Source: Luteibacter sp. | GTDB taxonomy: Bacteria > Pseudomonadota > Gammaproteobacteria > Xanthomonadales > Rhodanobacteraceae | Assembly (NCBI RefSeq): GCF_009912395.1 | Contig: NZ_WNDO01000017.1 | Location: 1-64,000 of the forward strand | Direction: 5' to 3' | Length of the DNA: 64,000 bases | Part shown: in pieces, positions 26,417 to 34,756 of the stretch | How the letters are laid out: the number at the start of each line of letters is the position of its first letter | Position numbering within the stretch: position 1 is the stretch's first letter | Notes under the pieces: model-generated | What the model saw: only the letters and a program-made list of their open reading frames with translations | The model's database searches: none | What the model was told of the DNA's origin: nothing | Translations under genes and position numbers: made by a program

Positions 26417-27509
26417 AGAGACCGGGGAATCGCGTAGGCTGTGCGCGAAGGTAGGGCTTGGGCACGTGAACCTGCGCACCGAAATGGGCGGCGGCATGCC
26501 AGGGCCAACGGGGGTCGTAGAGCGCCGCACGGGCCAGTGCGACGAGGTCCGCATCGCCGGTGCCGACAATCGATTCGGCCTGCTCGAAATCCGTGATCAA
26601 GCCAACGGCGATGATGGGCAGGTGCGTGGCCTGCTTCAACGCGCGCGCAAGAGGCACCTGGTAGCTCGGTCCCACCGGAATGCGCTGCGCGGGGCTCGAC
26701 CCACCACTGGACACATGGATGGCCGCATAGCCTCGGAGCGCCAGCGCATCCACCCATGCCATCGTGTCTTCCAACGACCAACCATCCTCGACCCAGTCCG
26801 TGGCGGAGACGCGCATCGTCACCGGCCGATCGGATGCAAAGGCGTCGCGTACTGCGTCAAAGATCTCCAACGGAAACCGCATGCGATTTTCCAGCGATCC
26901 GCCGTAGGCGTCCTGTCGGTGATTGGATAGCGGCGAAAGGAACTGATGCAGGAGATATCCATGGGCACCAAGGATCTCGATGAACGCCAGGTCCAGGCGG
27001 GAGGCGCGCCTTGCCGCCTCGGCGAATTCCCGGCGAATGGCGGCCATCCCTTCGCGATCCAGAGTATGCGGAGCGACCTCACCCTCGACAAAGGGAACGG
27101 ATGACGGGCCGAAGGTCTGCCAGCCATGGGGCAGCCCCGGCGCGATCTGGGTGCTACGGTCCCATGACTTTTTCCGCGACGCCTTGCGGCCCGCGTGATT
27201 GAGCTGGATACCGATCGGCATGTCGGACCACGCCCTTACGCCTTGAAGCACGGTCGCCATCGCCTTTTCGCACGCGTCTGAATACAGGCCGACATCGCCC
27301 CAGGTATTCCGACCCTCCGGTGACACCGCGGTGGCTTCGATCGTCAGAAGCGCCGCGCCAGACAACGCCAGGTGGCCCAGATGGATCAGGTGCCACTCGT
27401 TCATCAGGCCATCCTCGGCCGAGTACTGGGCCATCGGGGCAATGACGATGCGATTGGCCAGGGCAAGCCTGCCGATGTGCGTTGGCGTGAACAGCACCGG
27501 CTCGCTCAT
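26409..27509 (-). CDS. Old yellow enzyme (NADH:flavin oxidoreductase, YqjM/XenA group)
   Basis: 366 residues from MSEPVLFTPTHIGRLALANR; its ATG overlaps the stop of the hydrolase gene (ATGA), which decides the start over the Met six residues earlier. This is a TIM barrel binding FMN. Active-site features include NHAGRKAS, GAHGYLLHQFLSPLSNHRQD followed by YGGSLENR, and the C-terminal GLITDFEQAE and DADLVALARAAL. It reduces electrophilic alkenes. In the APMAQYS motif the position usually held by Cys (PMCxY in YqjM and XenA) is Ala, which should shift flavin potential. Forms an operon with the upstream hydrolase. Confidence 0.92.
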   Translation of the reverse strand: MSEPVLFTPTHIGRLALANRIVIAPMAQYSAEDGLMNEWHLIHLGHLALSGAALLTIEATAVSPEGRNTWGDVGLYSDACEKAMATVLQGVRAWSDMPIGIQLNHAGRKASRKKSWDRSTQIAPGLPHGWQTFGPSSVPFVEGEVAPHTLDREGMAAIRREFAEAARRASRLDLAFIEILGAHGYLLHQFLSPLSNHRQDAYGGSLENRMRFPLEIFDAVRDAFASDRPVTMRVSATDWVEDGWSLEDTMAWVDALALRGYAAIHVSSGGSSPAQRIPVGPSYQVPLARALKQATHLPIIAVGLITDFEQAESIVGTGDADLVALARAALYDPRWPWHAAAHFGAQVHVPKPYLRAQPTRFPGLFR

Positions 27510-28393
27510 GACAGGGCATCGATCCATGCCGTGATGGCACGGTTAACGTCGTCGACACGATCCTGCATGATCCAGTGCCCCGCATCGGCCCAGACGTCGA
27601 CCTTCGACTTGGCCGCGGTGAACCATGGACGCATGCGATCCGCCTGCTCAGGATCGCGACACAGGTGGTAGACGGGCACTTTGAGGTTCTTGCAGAACGT
27701 CGCACTCGCCTCGCCCGCACCGACCTGATCCGGGCCCACGAAAAGCGGACCGAACGATTCGCGGACCACATGCTTGGGCGTGCCCTGCGCGCGCCGCGCA
27801 TGCCAGCGCTTCCACGCGGGATCGGTACGTTTGTCGTAGGCAAACTGGAGGAACGCCGGCACGACAACGCCGGGGTCACCATTCATGAGGTCATGCGCGG
27901 TTTTTGAGAACACCTGGCCGACATGCTCGGAGAAACCCAGGGCACCATCGACGGACACAAGCGCCCTCACCAGGTCGGGTCGCTTCGCGGCAAGGCGGGC
28001 ACCGATCTGCCCGCCCATCGAGTGACCGATCACGACGAACGATTCACCGGGATAGGTGTTGGTGATGAATCGTTCGATATCGCCCACGTAATCCGCCGGC
28101 TTGTAAGCACCGGAAGGCGGCACATCGGAGCGACCGTGGCCTCTCAGATCTACGGCCACCACGCGATACGTCGATTCCAGTACAGGAAGCTGCCAACTCC
28201 AGTCATGCGAATCGCACGTCCATCCGTGCAACAGAAGGACAGGGATGCCCTTGCCGACATCGGTGGAAAAAAGCCGTGGTTGGGCAAGCGGTGCCGCTTG
28301 TGTCGAGCCGGCGCCTAGCGCCACGGCGGCGGCCGCCAGACCGGCAAGCTTCATCACGTCGCGACGCTCTTTGTCGAATGCTTTCGTAGCCAT
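27506..28393 (-). CDS. Exported alpha/beta hydrolase with Tat-like signal
   Basis: 295 residues from MATKAFDKERRDVMKLAGLA, where ERRDVMK followed by a hydrophobic Ala-rich stretch suggests Tat export. The longer frame to 28474 adds non-coding-like residues. Core motifs: LLLHGWTCDSHDW (oxyanion region), VIGHSMGGQ (nucleophile Ser) and ADAGHWIMQD (catalytic His). The group includes non-haem peroxidase-like hydrolases and esterases. Overlaps and precedes the flavin oxidoreductase gene, so the two may act on the same class of compound. Confidence 0.85.
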   Translation of the reverse strand: MATKAFDKERRDVMKLAGLAAAAVALGAGSTQAAPLAQPRLFSTDVGKGIPVLLLHGWTCDSHDWSWQLPVLESTYRVVAVDLRGHGRSDVPPSGAYKPADYVGDIERFITNTYPGESFVVIGHSMGGQIGARLAAKRPDLVRALVSVDGALGFSEHVGQVFSKTAHDLMNGDPGVVVPAFLQFAYDKRTDPAWKRWHARRAQGTPKHVVRESFGPLFVGPDQVGAGEASATFCKNLKVPVYHLCRDPEQADRMRPWFTAAKSKVDVWADAGHWIMQDRVDDVNRAITAWIDALS

Positions 28394-28482
28394 GAATTGT
28401 CCTGGGCATAGTGAAATAAAAGGCCAGGACAAGATGATATGGGCGCACTTTCGAGCGTCAATTACGCAACGCAAGGTGCCTA

Positions 28483-28500
28483 GATATACGCGCGTATATC
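28483..28500. promoter_or_regulatory. Perfect 18-bp palindrome upstream of hydrolase/OYE operon
   Basis: GATATACGCGCGTATATC is a perfect palindrome 90 bp upstream of the hydrolase ATG. It looks like an operator for a dimeric regulator such as TetR, MarR or LysR. No dedicated regulator gene is directly adjacent; the nearest are the LysR genes at 25502 and 29018. Confidence 0.5.
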
Positions 28501-28533
28501 GCCGATGCCACGCATAGCTAACGTGGCATCGGC
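28501..28533. terminator. Strong hairpin after the VOC gene
   Basis: GCCGATGCCACG and its exact complement CGTGGCATCGGC flank a 9-nt loop, making a 12-bp stem. It is placed 26 bp after the VOC gene stop on the minus strand. There is no clear T-run on either side, so it may be a hairpin that stabilises or ends the transcript rather than a classical terminator. It abuts the 18-bp palindrome. Confidence 0.45.
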
Positions 28534-28558
28534 ACTTTGAACATGATGCTTCTCGCGA

Positions 28559-28936
28559 TTACTGCGAAGCGATCCACCACGTCGTACCCGAGGCATCCTT
28601 GATACCGCCCCGCAGGTCGTCACCGTCGTGCTTTCGCATCGGCTCCTGCACCACTTCCGCCCCCGCCGTGATGGCGCGTTCAAAGGTGGACTGCACATCC
28701 TGCACGTAGAGATGGATATGCGCCGGCGTCGACGGGAACGCCTCCGCGCCCTCACCCATCATGACCACGCCGTCGTCGATCCGGACTTCCGCGTGCATTA
28801 GCGACCCGTCGGGACGATCGAAACGCCGCAACAACACACCGCCGAATACCTTTTCAAGAAAACGGATCAACTCACTCCCATTCGTGCAGACCAGATACGG
28901 GCTCATCGAGGGGTAATCAGCGGGCTTCCACGACAT
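28559..28936 (-). CDS. VOC-superfamily (glyoxalase/PhnB-like) protein
   Basis: 125 residues from MSWKPADYPSMSPYLVCTNG; eleven more residues upstream are possible but lack a good ribosome site. It shows the paired beta-alpha-beta units of the vicinal-oxygen-chelate fold: SPYLVCTNGSELIRFLEKVF, then LMHAEVRIDDGVVMMGEG and HIHLYVQDVQSTFERAITAG, ending GTTWWIASQ. Members include glyoxalases, antibiotic-binding proteins and PhnB. The metal ligands are not obvious and the substrate is unknown. Confidence 0.82.
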   Translation of the reverse strand: MSWKPADYPSMSPYLVCTNGSELIRFLEKVFGGVLLRRFDRPDGSLMHAEVRIDDGVVMMGEGAEAFPSTPAHIHLYVQDVQSTFERAITAGAEVVQEPMRKHDGDDLRGGIKDASGTTWWIASQ

Positions 28937-29017
28937 GGCAACTCCCTTTTCTTCGATAGATACGATCACACCCGTTGGGGCGGGATACGGCAGAACGGTT
29001 CAACACATCGCCTGAAG

Positions 29018-29944
29018 CTACGTTCGGCGCAGGTCATTGACTGCATCGACAACCATCATTCGCAACGTCGCAACCGCCTCATTGTGCTCGTCACGCCCCG
29101 CAAGCAGGAAGATAGGTAGCCGGGGCGGGGGCGGTAATCCGGACTGGCCGAGGTCCACCGTGCGCAGGGTCGCAGGCATCCCCACAACGGGTCGAAGTGT
29201 GATGCCCATGCCGGCTTGCACGGCCGACCATACCCCGGCGAGGCTTGGCGTCGCCACCGCGATTCGCCAAGCCATGCCGGCCTTGTCCAACGCCGTGATG
29301 GCCGCGGCACGGATCGCACACGGTGCATCCGCGGTGACAAGACGCACCGGTTCCGTCTGACGGGATCGCACCGTCTCAAGCTCGGGGGATGCGATCCAGG
29401 AAGCATCCAGCTCATCGATCTGCTGCACATCCAACGATGGCGCATTACCTATCCACGCCAGGGCCACATCCAGCTTGCCGCCCGTCGTCATCTCGACCAG
29501 CGCCGCACTTTGATCCACGTGCACTTCGACCTTGGTCCGGGGGTGGGCCTTTGCGAATCGGGCCAACACCTGCTGCAACCAGCGATCCGCGAAGTCGTGC
29601 GGTAAGCCCAGGCGAACCCAGCCGTCGAGGTCCGAGGCACGCATGGCGCCAACGGCTTCGTCGTTCAACTCCAACAGCCTGCGCGCGTAGCTCAGGAACT
29701 CCTGCCCCGCTGGCGTAAGCGCCAGGCCACGACCGGAACGATGCACGAGCGTAACGCCTACTTGCTGCTCCAGCTTTCGCAGCTGCGTGCTGACCGCCGA
29801 CTGGGATCGTCCCAGACGGTCGGCTGCCTTCGCGAAGCTCCCCAGTTCGAAGCCGGTCACGAAGGTCCGCAAGACGTCCATGTCGAGATTGGTACGGGTT
29901 GGCAAAGGAGGCTCGCTTCTTGAGGGTAGGGTCGTGAACGGCAT
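29018..29944 (-). CDS. LysR-family regulator, divergent from alpha/beta hydrolase
   Basis: 308 residues. The HTH is visible at SFAKAADRLGRSQSAVSTQL followed by RKLEQQVGVTLVHRSGRG. The start may be the inner Met of MDVLRTFVTGFELG, about 21 residues later, as LTTRs usually begin close to the HTH; the upstream residues are Pro/Ser-rich. The substrate domain contains LPHDFADRWLQQVLARFAKA, typical of the IlvY/AmpR-like fold. The gene is back to back with the exported hydrolase at 30124 and probably regulates it. Confidence 0.87.
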   Translation of the reverse strand: MPFTTLPSRSEPPLPTRTNLDMDVLRTFVTGFELGSFAKAADRLGRSQSAVSTQLRKLEQQVGVTLVHRSGRGLALTPAGQEFLSYARRLLELNDEAVGAMRASDLDGWVRLGLPHDFADRWLQQVLARFAKAHPRTKVEVHVDQSAALVEMTTGGKLDVALAWIGNAPSLDVQQIDELDASWIASPELETVRSRQTEPVRLVTADAPCAIRAAAITALDKAGMAWRIAVATPSLAGVWSAVQAGMGITLRPVVGMPATLRTVDLGQSGLPPPPRLPIFLLAGRDEHNEAVATLRMMVVDAVNDLRRT

Positions 29945-30123
29945 TCTGGCGGGAAAGGGCCCGCCAACCCTTCCATTTTTCCGAAGCGGATCCGCCAGAC
30001 TTTCAAATATTCACTACCGCCGCGCCTGCCTATCCTGCTCGTGTCCCGGGAGCCAACGCAACCGGCCTATGACAAGACCTGAGTGTCCTTACCGACGCCA
30101 TGCCGCGCGTGAGGAAGACGACG

Positions 30124-31104
30124 ATGATGATCCGCTTGATATGTGCAGCGGCGATGATGACGCTGACCGGTGCTCCGCTGTTCGCGACCGAATCCCACCC
30201 TTCAACCGATTCGATCGCCCGGATGACCTTCCATCGCGCGACCGTGGATGGTGTGGGGATCTTCTACCGCGAAGCCGGATCCCCATCGAATCCCACGATC
30301 GTGCTGCTGCACGGCTTTCCGTCATCCTCGCGGCAGTTCAATGCACTCATTCCCCTGCTCGCCACGCGCTATCACCTGATCGCCCCGGACTACCCGTCAT
30401 TCGGCCAGAGCGACACGCCAGACCCTTCCGATTACGCCTATACTTTCGATCACCTGGCACAGACCGTCGATGGCCTGCTGGAGCAACTGGGCATCGCGAA
30501 ATACTCGTTATACGTGCATGACTACGGCGGCCCCATCGGCTATCGGTTGATGGTTGCCCACCCGGATCGCCTGCAATCCCTCATCGTCTCGAACGCCAAC
30601 GCGTATGAGGAAGGCCTGGGCAAAAAATGGACGCAGATCGCCGCGTTCTGGGATAACCCCGGGGCCCACTGGGAGGTGGTGGATGCCTTTCTTTCGGAGA
30701 AGGCGACCCGGGAGCGGCATACGCTGGGTACGACTCACCTTGAACGCTACGATCCCGACGCATGGACCGACGAGATTCGGCATCTGTCACTGCCTGGCCA
30801 ACGCGCCATACAGACCCGCCTGCTTTACGACTATCGCACCAACGTCGCGTCATACCCGCGCTGGCAGGCATGGCTGCGGGAACATCAGCCGCCAACCCTC
30901 GTCGTGTGGGGGAAGAACGATCCGTCGTTCGTGGCCGCCGGGGCGCTCGCCTTCGCCCGAGACGTTCCTCGCGCGGAAATTCATCTGGTGGACGCCAGTC
31001 ATTGGCCCTGGGAAGAAGCCAATGACGAGGTGGCGGGATATGTACTGAACTTCATGGCGCGGACCGTGCCAAAGGCTAAAGCCGCAGGCGGATCGGGGCG
31101 CTGA
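30124..31104 (+). CDS. Exported alpha/beta hydrolase, haloalkane dehalogenase/epoxide hydrolase-like
   Basis: 326 residues. I choose the ATG at 30124 because GAGGAAG lies 6-12 bp upstream and the product then begins with a clean signal peptide (MMIRLICAAAMMTLTGAPLF). An ATG at 30100 is also in frame. Motifs: LLHGFPSSSRQF (oxyanion), VHDYGGPIGYRL with Asp as nucleophile in place of Ser, VVWGKNDPSF (acid) and VDASHWPWEE (His). Asp nucleophiles are found in haloalkane dehalogenases and epoxide hydrolases, and many bacterial homologs with HDYGG are uncharacterised. The adjacent LysR gene likely controls it. Confidence 0.87.
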   Translation: MMIRLICAAAMMTLTGAPLFATESHPSTDSIARMTFHRATVDGVGIFYREAGSPSNPTIVLLHGFPSSSRQFNALIPLLATRYHLIAPDYPSFGQSDTPDPSDYAYTFDHLAQTVDGLLEQLGIAKYSLYVHDYGGPIGYRLMVAHPDRLQSLIVSNANAYEEGLGKKWTQIAAFWDNPGAHWEVVDAFLSEKATRERHTLGTTHLERYDPDAWTDEIRHLSLPGQRAIQTRLLYDYRTNVASYPRWQAWLREHQPPTLVVWGKNDPSFVAAGALAFARDVPRAEIHLVDASHWPWEEANDEVAGYVLNFMARTVPKAKAAGGSGR

Positions 31105-31173
31105 TGATCTCAAGGTATCGCATCAGTAGCCCCCACCACGCAGGTGACATGCATCACGCCGCGGGCGGCTTTC

Positions 31174-31428
31174 TTAAAGATCAAATAGTTTGATGGCGAA
31201 GTAAATGATCAACAGGATCAGGCAGACGATCCCCAGCAGGTCGGAGACGGCTACGACGGCAGCGAGCCGGTCACCCTTTTTGGCTTCCCGCCAGAAATAC
31301 CCCGTGTTTCCCGCTTGATACTTCCCCGCCCTTGCGTAGCGCAAGGTGATGACTTTTGATACCGCACCCAACGTGCAGGCGATGATCAAGGGAAGCAGCA
31401 GCCAGTTCGGCAGTGAATGCAAATTCAT
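31174..31428 (-). CDS. Small membrane protein, 84 residues
   Basis: Start chosen at MNLHSLPNWLLLPLIIACTL. The open frame continues upstream into the tRNA gene, which is not coding. It has two hydrophobic helices (NWLLLPLIIACTLGAVSKVI and LLGIVCLILLIIYFAIKLF) joined by a basic loop (RYARAGKYQAGNTGYFWREA). Lys/Arg-rich loop and size suggest an inner-membrane protein with both ends on the same side. Family not recognised. It lies just downstream of tRNA-Arg on the same strand and may be read from the tRNA promoter. Confidence 0.6.
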   Translation of the reverse strand: MNLHSLPNWLLLPLIIACTLGAVSKVITLRYARAGKYQAGNTGYFWREAKKGDRLAAVVAVSDLLGIVCLILLIIYFAIKLFDL

Positions 31429-31535
31429 TGGGACACCGACTTGCACGAACCAGACGGGAGGAATGACCGAGGAAGCGGACTCACTCTCAGACGAGAAGGT
31501 CGCTGCGCAAGGCATCCAGCGGTTGGCATGGGAAA

Positions 31536-31612
31536 TGGCGCGCCCGGAGGGATTCGAACCCCCGACCAATGGCTTCGGAAGCCACTACTCTATCCGGCTG
31601 AGCTACGGGCGC
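31536..31612 (-). tRNA. tRNA-Arg (anticodon CCG)
   Basis: A complete cloverleaf on the minus strand. The acceptor stem GCGCCCG pairs with CGGGCGC. The D arm is GCTCAGCCGGATAGAG. The anticodon stem GTGGC/GCCAT holds the loop TTCCGAA (anticodon CCG). The T arm is GGGGGTTCGAATCCCTC, followed by discriminator G and an encoded CCA. There is no integrated element at its 3' end in this window. Confidence 0.95.
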
Positions 31613-31656
31613 GTAATGCAGCGAACGGCGATTGTAGCGGGAATGGGGGCGACGGC

Positions 31657-32205
31657 CTAGCCTGTTCTGCCCGAGCCGCCGTCGGGGGTAGCGCCGGCCT
31701 CGTGTAGTTCGTCCTGCAGCTGGCGATAGGCCCGTACGAGGGCATCCAGCGAAAAGGCCCGGTTCCGTCCGCTCGGGTTGGGCAGCACCCACACATGGGA
31801 CGTACCGATGGGCTCCGGCTGGCGCCCCCACGTCACTTCGCTGGGCCCCGACAACGCGGCGTACGCCATCTTGCCCAGAAAGGCGACGTATCGCGGCGCG
31901 AGGCGGACGACCCGATGCCGGAAGGCGTCCGCCTCGGTGAGGATCTCCGCACGCGAAAGCTCATGCGCCGCGGCGGTGGGTCGGGCTACCACCGTGGTCA
32001 GCCCGCAGCCATAGCGAAGGACGTCGCCGCCCCGCTCAGGGGAAATCTCCTCGGCGGTGAAGCCCGACAGGTGAAGGACCCGCCAGAAGCGATTGCTGCG
32101 GTTGACGAAATGAAGCCCCGACGCCGCCGCCGACAGGCCCGGGTTGATGCCGCAGAAGAGGACGTCGAGTCCTTCCGCGACGATGTCCGGCAACGTGTCA
32201 GCCAC
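31657..32205 (-). CDS. mug: G/U mismatch-specific uracil-DNA glycosylase
   Basis: 182 residues. The start is a GTG (32205) that overlaps the TetR gene stop; the longer frame upstream is the TetR gene in another phase. It has the active-site strand GLDVLFCGINPGLSAAASGL with the Mug/TDG GINPG motif, HFVNRSNRFWRVLHLSG, and a C-terminal VWVLPNPSGRNRAF matching the LPNPSG motif. The enzyme removes uracil or ethenocytosine opposite guanine in double-stranded DNA. Coupling to a TetR gene is unusual and probably only reflects compact packing. Confidence 0.92.
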   Translation of the reverse strand: MADTLPDIVAEGLDVLFCGINPGLSAAASGLHFVNRSNRFWRVLHLSGFTAEEISPERGGDVLRYGCGLTTVVARPTAAAHELSRAEILTEADAFRHRVVRLAPRYVAFLGKMAYAALSGPSEVTWGRQPEPIGTSHVWVLPNPSGRNRAFSLDALVRAYRQLQDELHEAGATPDGGSGRTG

Positions 32206-32830
32206 CGCAGAGCGTGTCCACCATCTTCCGTGCCATCGCACGTAGTGATGCGCGCGCCGCGCCGGTTCGCGCGCGAACGGCCAGGCTCTGCAAGGTGGCG
32301 GTAGCCAGCAGCGCCAGCGTCGTGGCATCAGCGGCTGCGGCAAGTTCGCCCTCGGTCTTCGCACGCTCGAAGCGACGCGCGAAGGCCGCATCGAGGGTGA
32401 GGAATCCCTCCGTGACAAGCTGCTGCACCTCGACGTCGGCGTGTGCCGCCGTGATCGCCGTGCCGACCACGAAACATCCGCGTGCCGGGCCCTCGCCACC
32501 GAAGTACAGCGCCAGCGACGCGTCGTAGACCTTCATCAGGCTGTTGGCCAAGCGGTCGTCGCCATCGAGCGCCGCATGCATCAATTCGAACTTGCTGGCC
32601 CAGTAGTCGGCCAGGGTCCGCAGATAGATGCCGTGCTTGTCGCCGAAGGCCGCCCGCAGACTGGGGCGGTTCATCCCGGTGGCGGCGGCGATGTCGTCGA
32701 GCGAGGTGCCGGCGTACCCCGCCTTCCAGAAGGCGTCGCGGGCCTGGGCCAGGGCGGCCTGGGGGTCGTAAGCCCGGGGCCTGCCCCTTGATCGCTTTTC
32801 GGTTGCGGATATTTTTGTTCCATCGCGCAT
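32198..32830 (-). CDS. TetR-family repressor, divergent from aldo/keto reductase
   Basis: 210 residues from MRDGTKISATEKRSRGRPRA. The RGRPRAYDP start and the HTH (SLDDIAAATGMNRPSLRAAF followed by GDKHGIYLRTL) are typical of the AcrR/TetR subgroup with a C-terminal domain containing ARGCFVVGTA. It is divergent from the aldo/keto reductase at 32908 with a 77-bp gap. A 14-bp sequence inside its first codons is repeated inverted before the reductase, as possible operators. Confidence 0.88.
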   Translation of the reverse strand: MRDGTKISATEKRSRGRPRAYDPQAALAQARDAFWKAGYAGTSLDDIAAATGMNRPSLRAAFGDKHGIYLRTLADYWASKFELMHAALDGDDRLANSLMKVYDASLALYFGGEGPARGCFVVGTAITAAHADVEVQQLVTEGFLTLDAAFARRFERAKTEGELAAAADATTLALLATATLQSLAVRARTGAARASLRAMARKMVDTLCGG

Positions 32831-32890
32831 AAAAATACTGGACCTCCGTTCGTCCCTGACAATATTATCCGACTTCGAACAAAAATATCC
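32807..32890. promoter_or_regulatory. 14-bp inverted repeats flanking the TetR/AKR promoters
   Basis: GGATATTTTTGTTC at 32807-32820 and its exact complement GAACAAAAATATCC at 32877-32890 are separated by 56 bp. One copy lies in codons 4-8 of the TetR gene, the other 17 bp before the reductase ATG. Paired sites could allow looping or double occupancy by the TetR repressor. Between them lie AATATT and a weaker GTTCG/CGAAC pair. Confidence 0.5.
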
Positions 32891-32907
32891 CCCCGGAGCA
32901 CAGGACC

Positions 32908-33849
32908 ATGAACACCCCGACGGCGCTGCGCGACACCACCCTGCCACTGAACCACGGGGACGGCGCGATGCCGGCCGTGGGCTTCGGCACCCTCATCGCC
33001 GACCGGGCCAAGGCCCGACAGGCCTTCAAGCTGGCGCTGGAAGCCGGATACCGCCATTTCGACTGCGCGGAGCGTTACCGGAACGAGGACGTGGTGGGCG
33101 AGGCCTTCGCCGAGGCGATCGCGGCCGGGATCGTCCGACGCAAGGATCTCTTCGTCACCACCAAGCTGTGGAACACCAACCATCGGCCGGAGCGGGTGGA
33201 AGCGGCGCTCGACGCCAGCCTCGAACGACTGGGCGTCGACTACGCGGACGCCTACCTCATCCACACGCCGTTCGCCTTCCAGCCGGGAGACGATCAGGAC
33301 CCGCGCGATGCACAGGGCCAGCCGATCTACGACAGCGGCGTGACCCTGATCGACACCTGGCGGGCCATGGAGCGCCTAGTGGACAAGGGTAAGTGCCGCG
33401 CCATCGGCCTGTCCGACATCACTCTGGACAAGCTCAAGGAGATCGTCTCGCTCGCGCGGATCACGCCGGCCGTGGTGCAGGTGGAATGCCATCCCTACCT
33501 GCCGGAGTGGGAGTTGCTGGATGTCTGCCAGCAACATGGGATCGTGCTGCTGGCCTTCGCGCCCCTGGGGCACGGCATGGAACCGAGGATCACCGACGAT
33601 GCCACGATTCGGGACATCGCAGTCCGCACGGGGCTGACGCCGGCGCAGGTCGCGTTGTCGTGGGCGGCGCAACGCGGCACCGCCTTCCTCACGACATCGA
33701 CCAGCGCGGCCCATATCGCGGAGAACATCGGCATCGACACGCTTCCCGAGGACGCGATGCGCGACATGCGCGACGGCATCGCCACCCGCATCCGGCTCAA
33801 CGACGTGGTGACGACCGGCGTGCCGGGCTTCATTCCACGCCGGGCCTGA
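32908..33849 (+). CDS. Aldo/keto reductase
   Basis: 313 residues of the AKR (beta/alpha)8 barrel. The catalytic tetrad is visible: Asp and Tyr in HFDCAERYRNEDVVGEAF, Lys in FVTTKLWNTN and His in YLIHTPFAF. The NADPH-binding end carries TSTSAAHIAENIG in place of the usual IPKS box, so cofactor contacts may differ. Related to 2,5-diketogluconate reductase-like enzymes that detoxify aldehydes. Likely controlled by the divergent TetR protein. Confidence 0.92.
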   Translation: MNTPTALRDTTLPLNHGDGAMPAVGFGTLIADRAKARQAFKLALEAGYRHFDCAERYRNEDVVGEAFAEAIAAGIVRRKDLFVTTKLWNTNHRPERVEAALDASLERLGVDYADAYLIHTPFAFQPGDDQDPRDAQGQPIYDSGVTLIDTWRAMERLVDKGKCRAIGLSDITLDKLKEIVSLARITPAVVQVECHPYLPEWELLDVCQQHGIVLLAFAPLGHGMEPRITDDATIRDIAVRTGLTPAQVALSWAAQRGTAFLTTSTSAAHIAENIGIDTLPEDAMRDMRDGIATRIRLNDVVTTGVPGFIPRRA

Positions 33850-33850
33850 A

Positions 33851-34756
33851 TCAGGCGCGTGCCACCACCGGCTCGGGTCCGGCCGCTGCGGCACGCAGGG
33901 CCTCTCGGTAACGACGACTGCATGGCAGTTGCGAACCGTCTGCCATGTGCAGGCGAGCGTCGCCGCCGTCCAGCGGTTCGATCGAGGTGACCTGGGCCAG
34001 CCTGACCAGGTAGCTGCGATGCACACGGACGAACACGGCCGGATCAAGCCGGGATTCGAGCGCGGCCAGTGTGCTGCGCAAGGGATAGTCCCGACCACGA
34101 ACACGCAGGTTCACGTAGTTGCCGGAGGCCTGCGCCCATTCGATATCGGCGGTGGCCACGAGGAAATCCTGGCCAAGCTTGCGCACGAGAAAGCGCTCGG
34201 GGCGGTCCACCGGTTCCACCGGCAGGCCTTCCTCGGGCGCGACCAGCAGGCTGGCCTCGCCCCTGAGCCGACGACCGAACCATTCCACCAGATGCTCGAC
34301 GGCCACGATCATGAAGAACGTGCGCACATCCTTGAGGTATTCGTAGACCGCCTGGAGCGCGAGGTCGCCCGGGTCGTAAGGCACGCCCTTCAGATGGAAG
34401 ACCAGCATGCGCAGCAGGTCCATGCCGGTCACATGCAAGGCGCACCACAGCATGCTGCCCAGCACATAGAACGGCAGGCGCCGGCGCCACGTATCCGCGT
34501 GCAACGGCCAGCGATCGCAAGCGATCAACAGGAACGGCAGTATCAGCAGGGAGACCAGCGAACTGCTGGTCTCGGCGGTGGCGATCTGCCAGGTGGCAGC
34601 CTCCACGTGGTAACGATCGGCATCGATCCGTCCCGTGATGGTGCCGCTCAACGCCGAGCTGCCGAAAATCACGACCCAGAAGATCACCAGCAACCAGCGG
34701 CGTCGGCGATGGGCGCGGGCGAGGTCGTGGCCCGGTGGAAGGGGAATGGAAGTCAT
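33851..34756 (-). CDS. Membrane-anchored LytTR DNA-binding regulator
   Basis: 301 residues. The N-terminal half has about four TM helices (WLLVIFWVVIFGSSALSGTI; SLVSLLILPFLLIAC; LPFYVLGSMLWCALHVTG; TFFMIVAVEHLVEW). The C-terminal LytTR domain (about 190-295) shows FLVRKLGQDFLVATADIEWA, ASGNYVNLRVRGRDYPLRST and VFVRVHRSYLVRL. There is no receiver domain, so it is not a classical response regulator. It probably senses a membrane signal and acts at DNA while anchored. Convergent with the aldo/keto reductase, one base apart; divergent from the YfhO gene. Confidence 0.88.
   Translation of the reverse strand: MTSIPLPPGHDLARAHRRRRWLLVIFWVVIFGSSALSGTITGRIDADRYHVEAATWQIATAETSSSLVSLLILPFLLIACDRWPLHADTWRRRLPFYVLGSMLWCALHVTGMDLLRMLVFHLKGVPYDPGDLALQAVYEYLKDVRTFFMIVAVEHLVEWFGRRLRGEASLLVAPEEGLPVEPVDRPERFLVRKLGQDFLVATADIEWAQASGNYVNLRVRGRDYPLRSTLAALESRLDPAVFVRVHRSYLVRLAQVTSIEPLDGGDARLHMADGSQLPCSRRYREALRAAAAGPEPVVARA

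Noticed and set aside
31429..31569. Extension of the small membrane protein through the tRNA gene
   Set aside because: It would translate tRNA-Arg; the ATG at 31428 is the sensible start.
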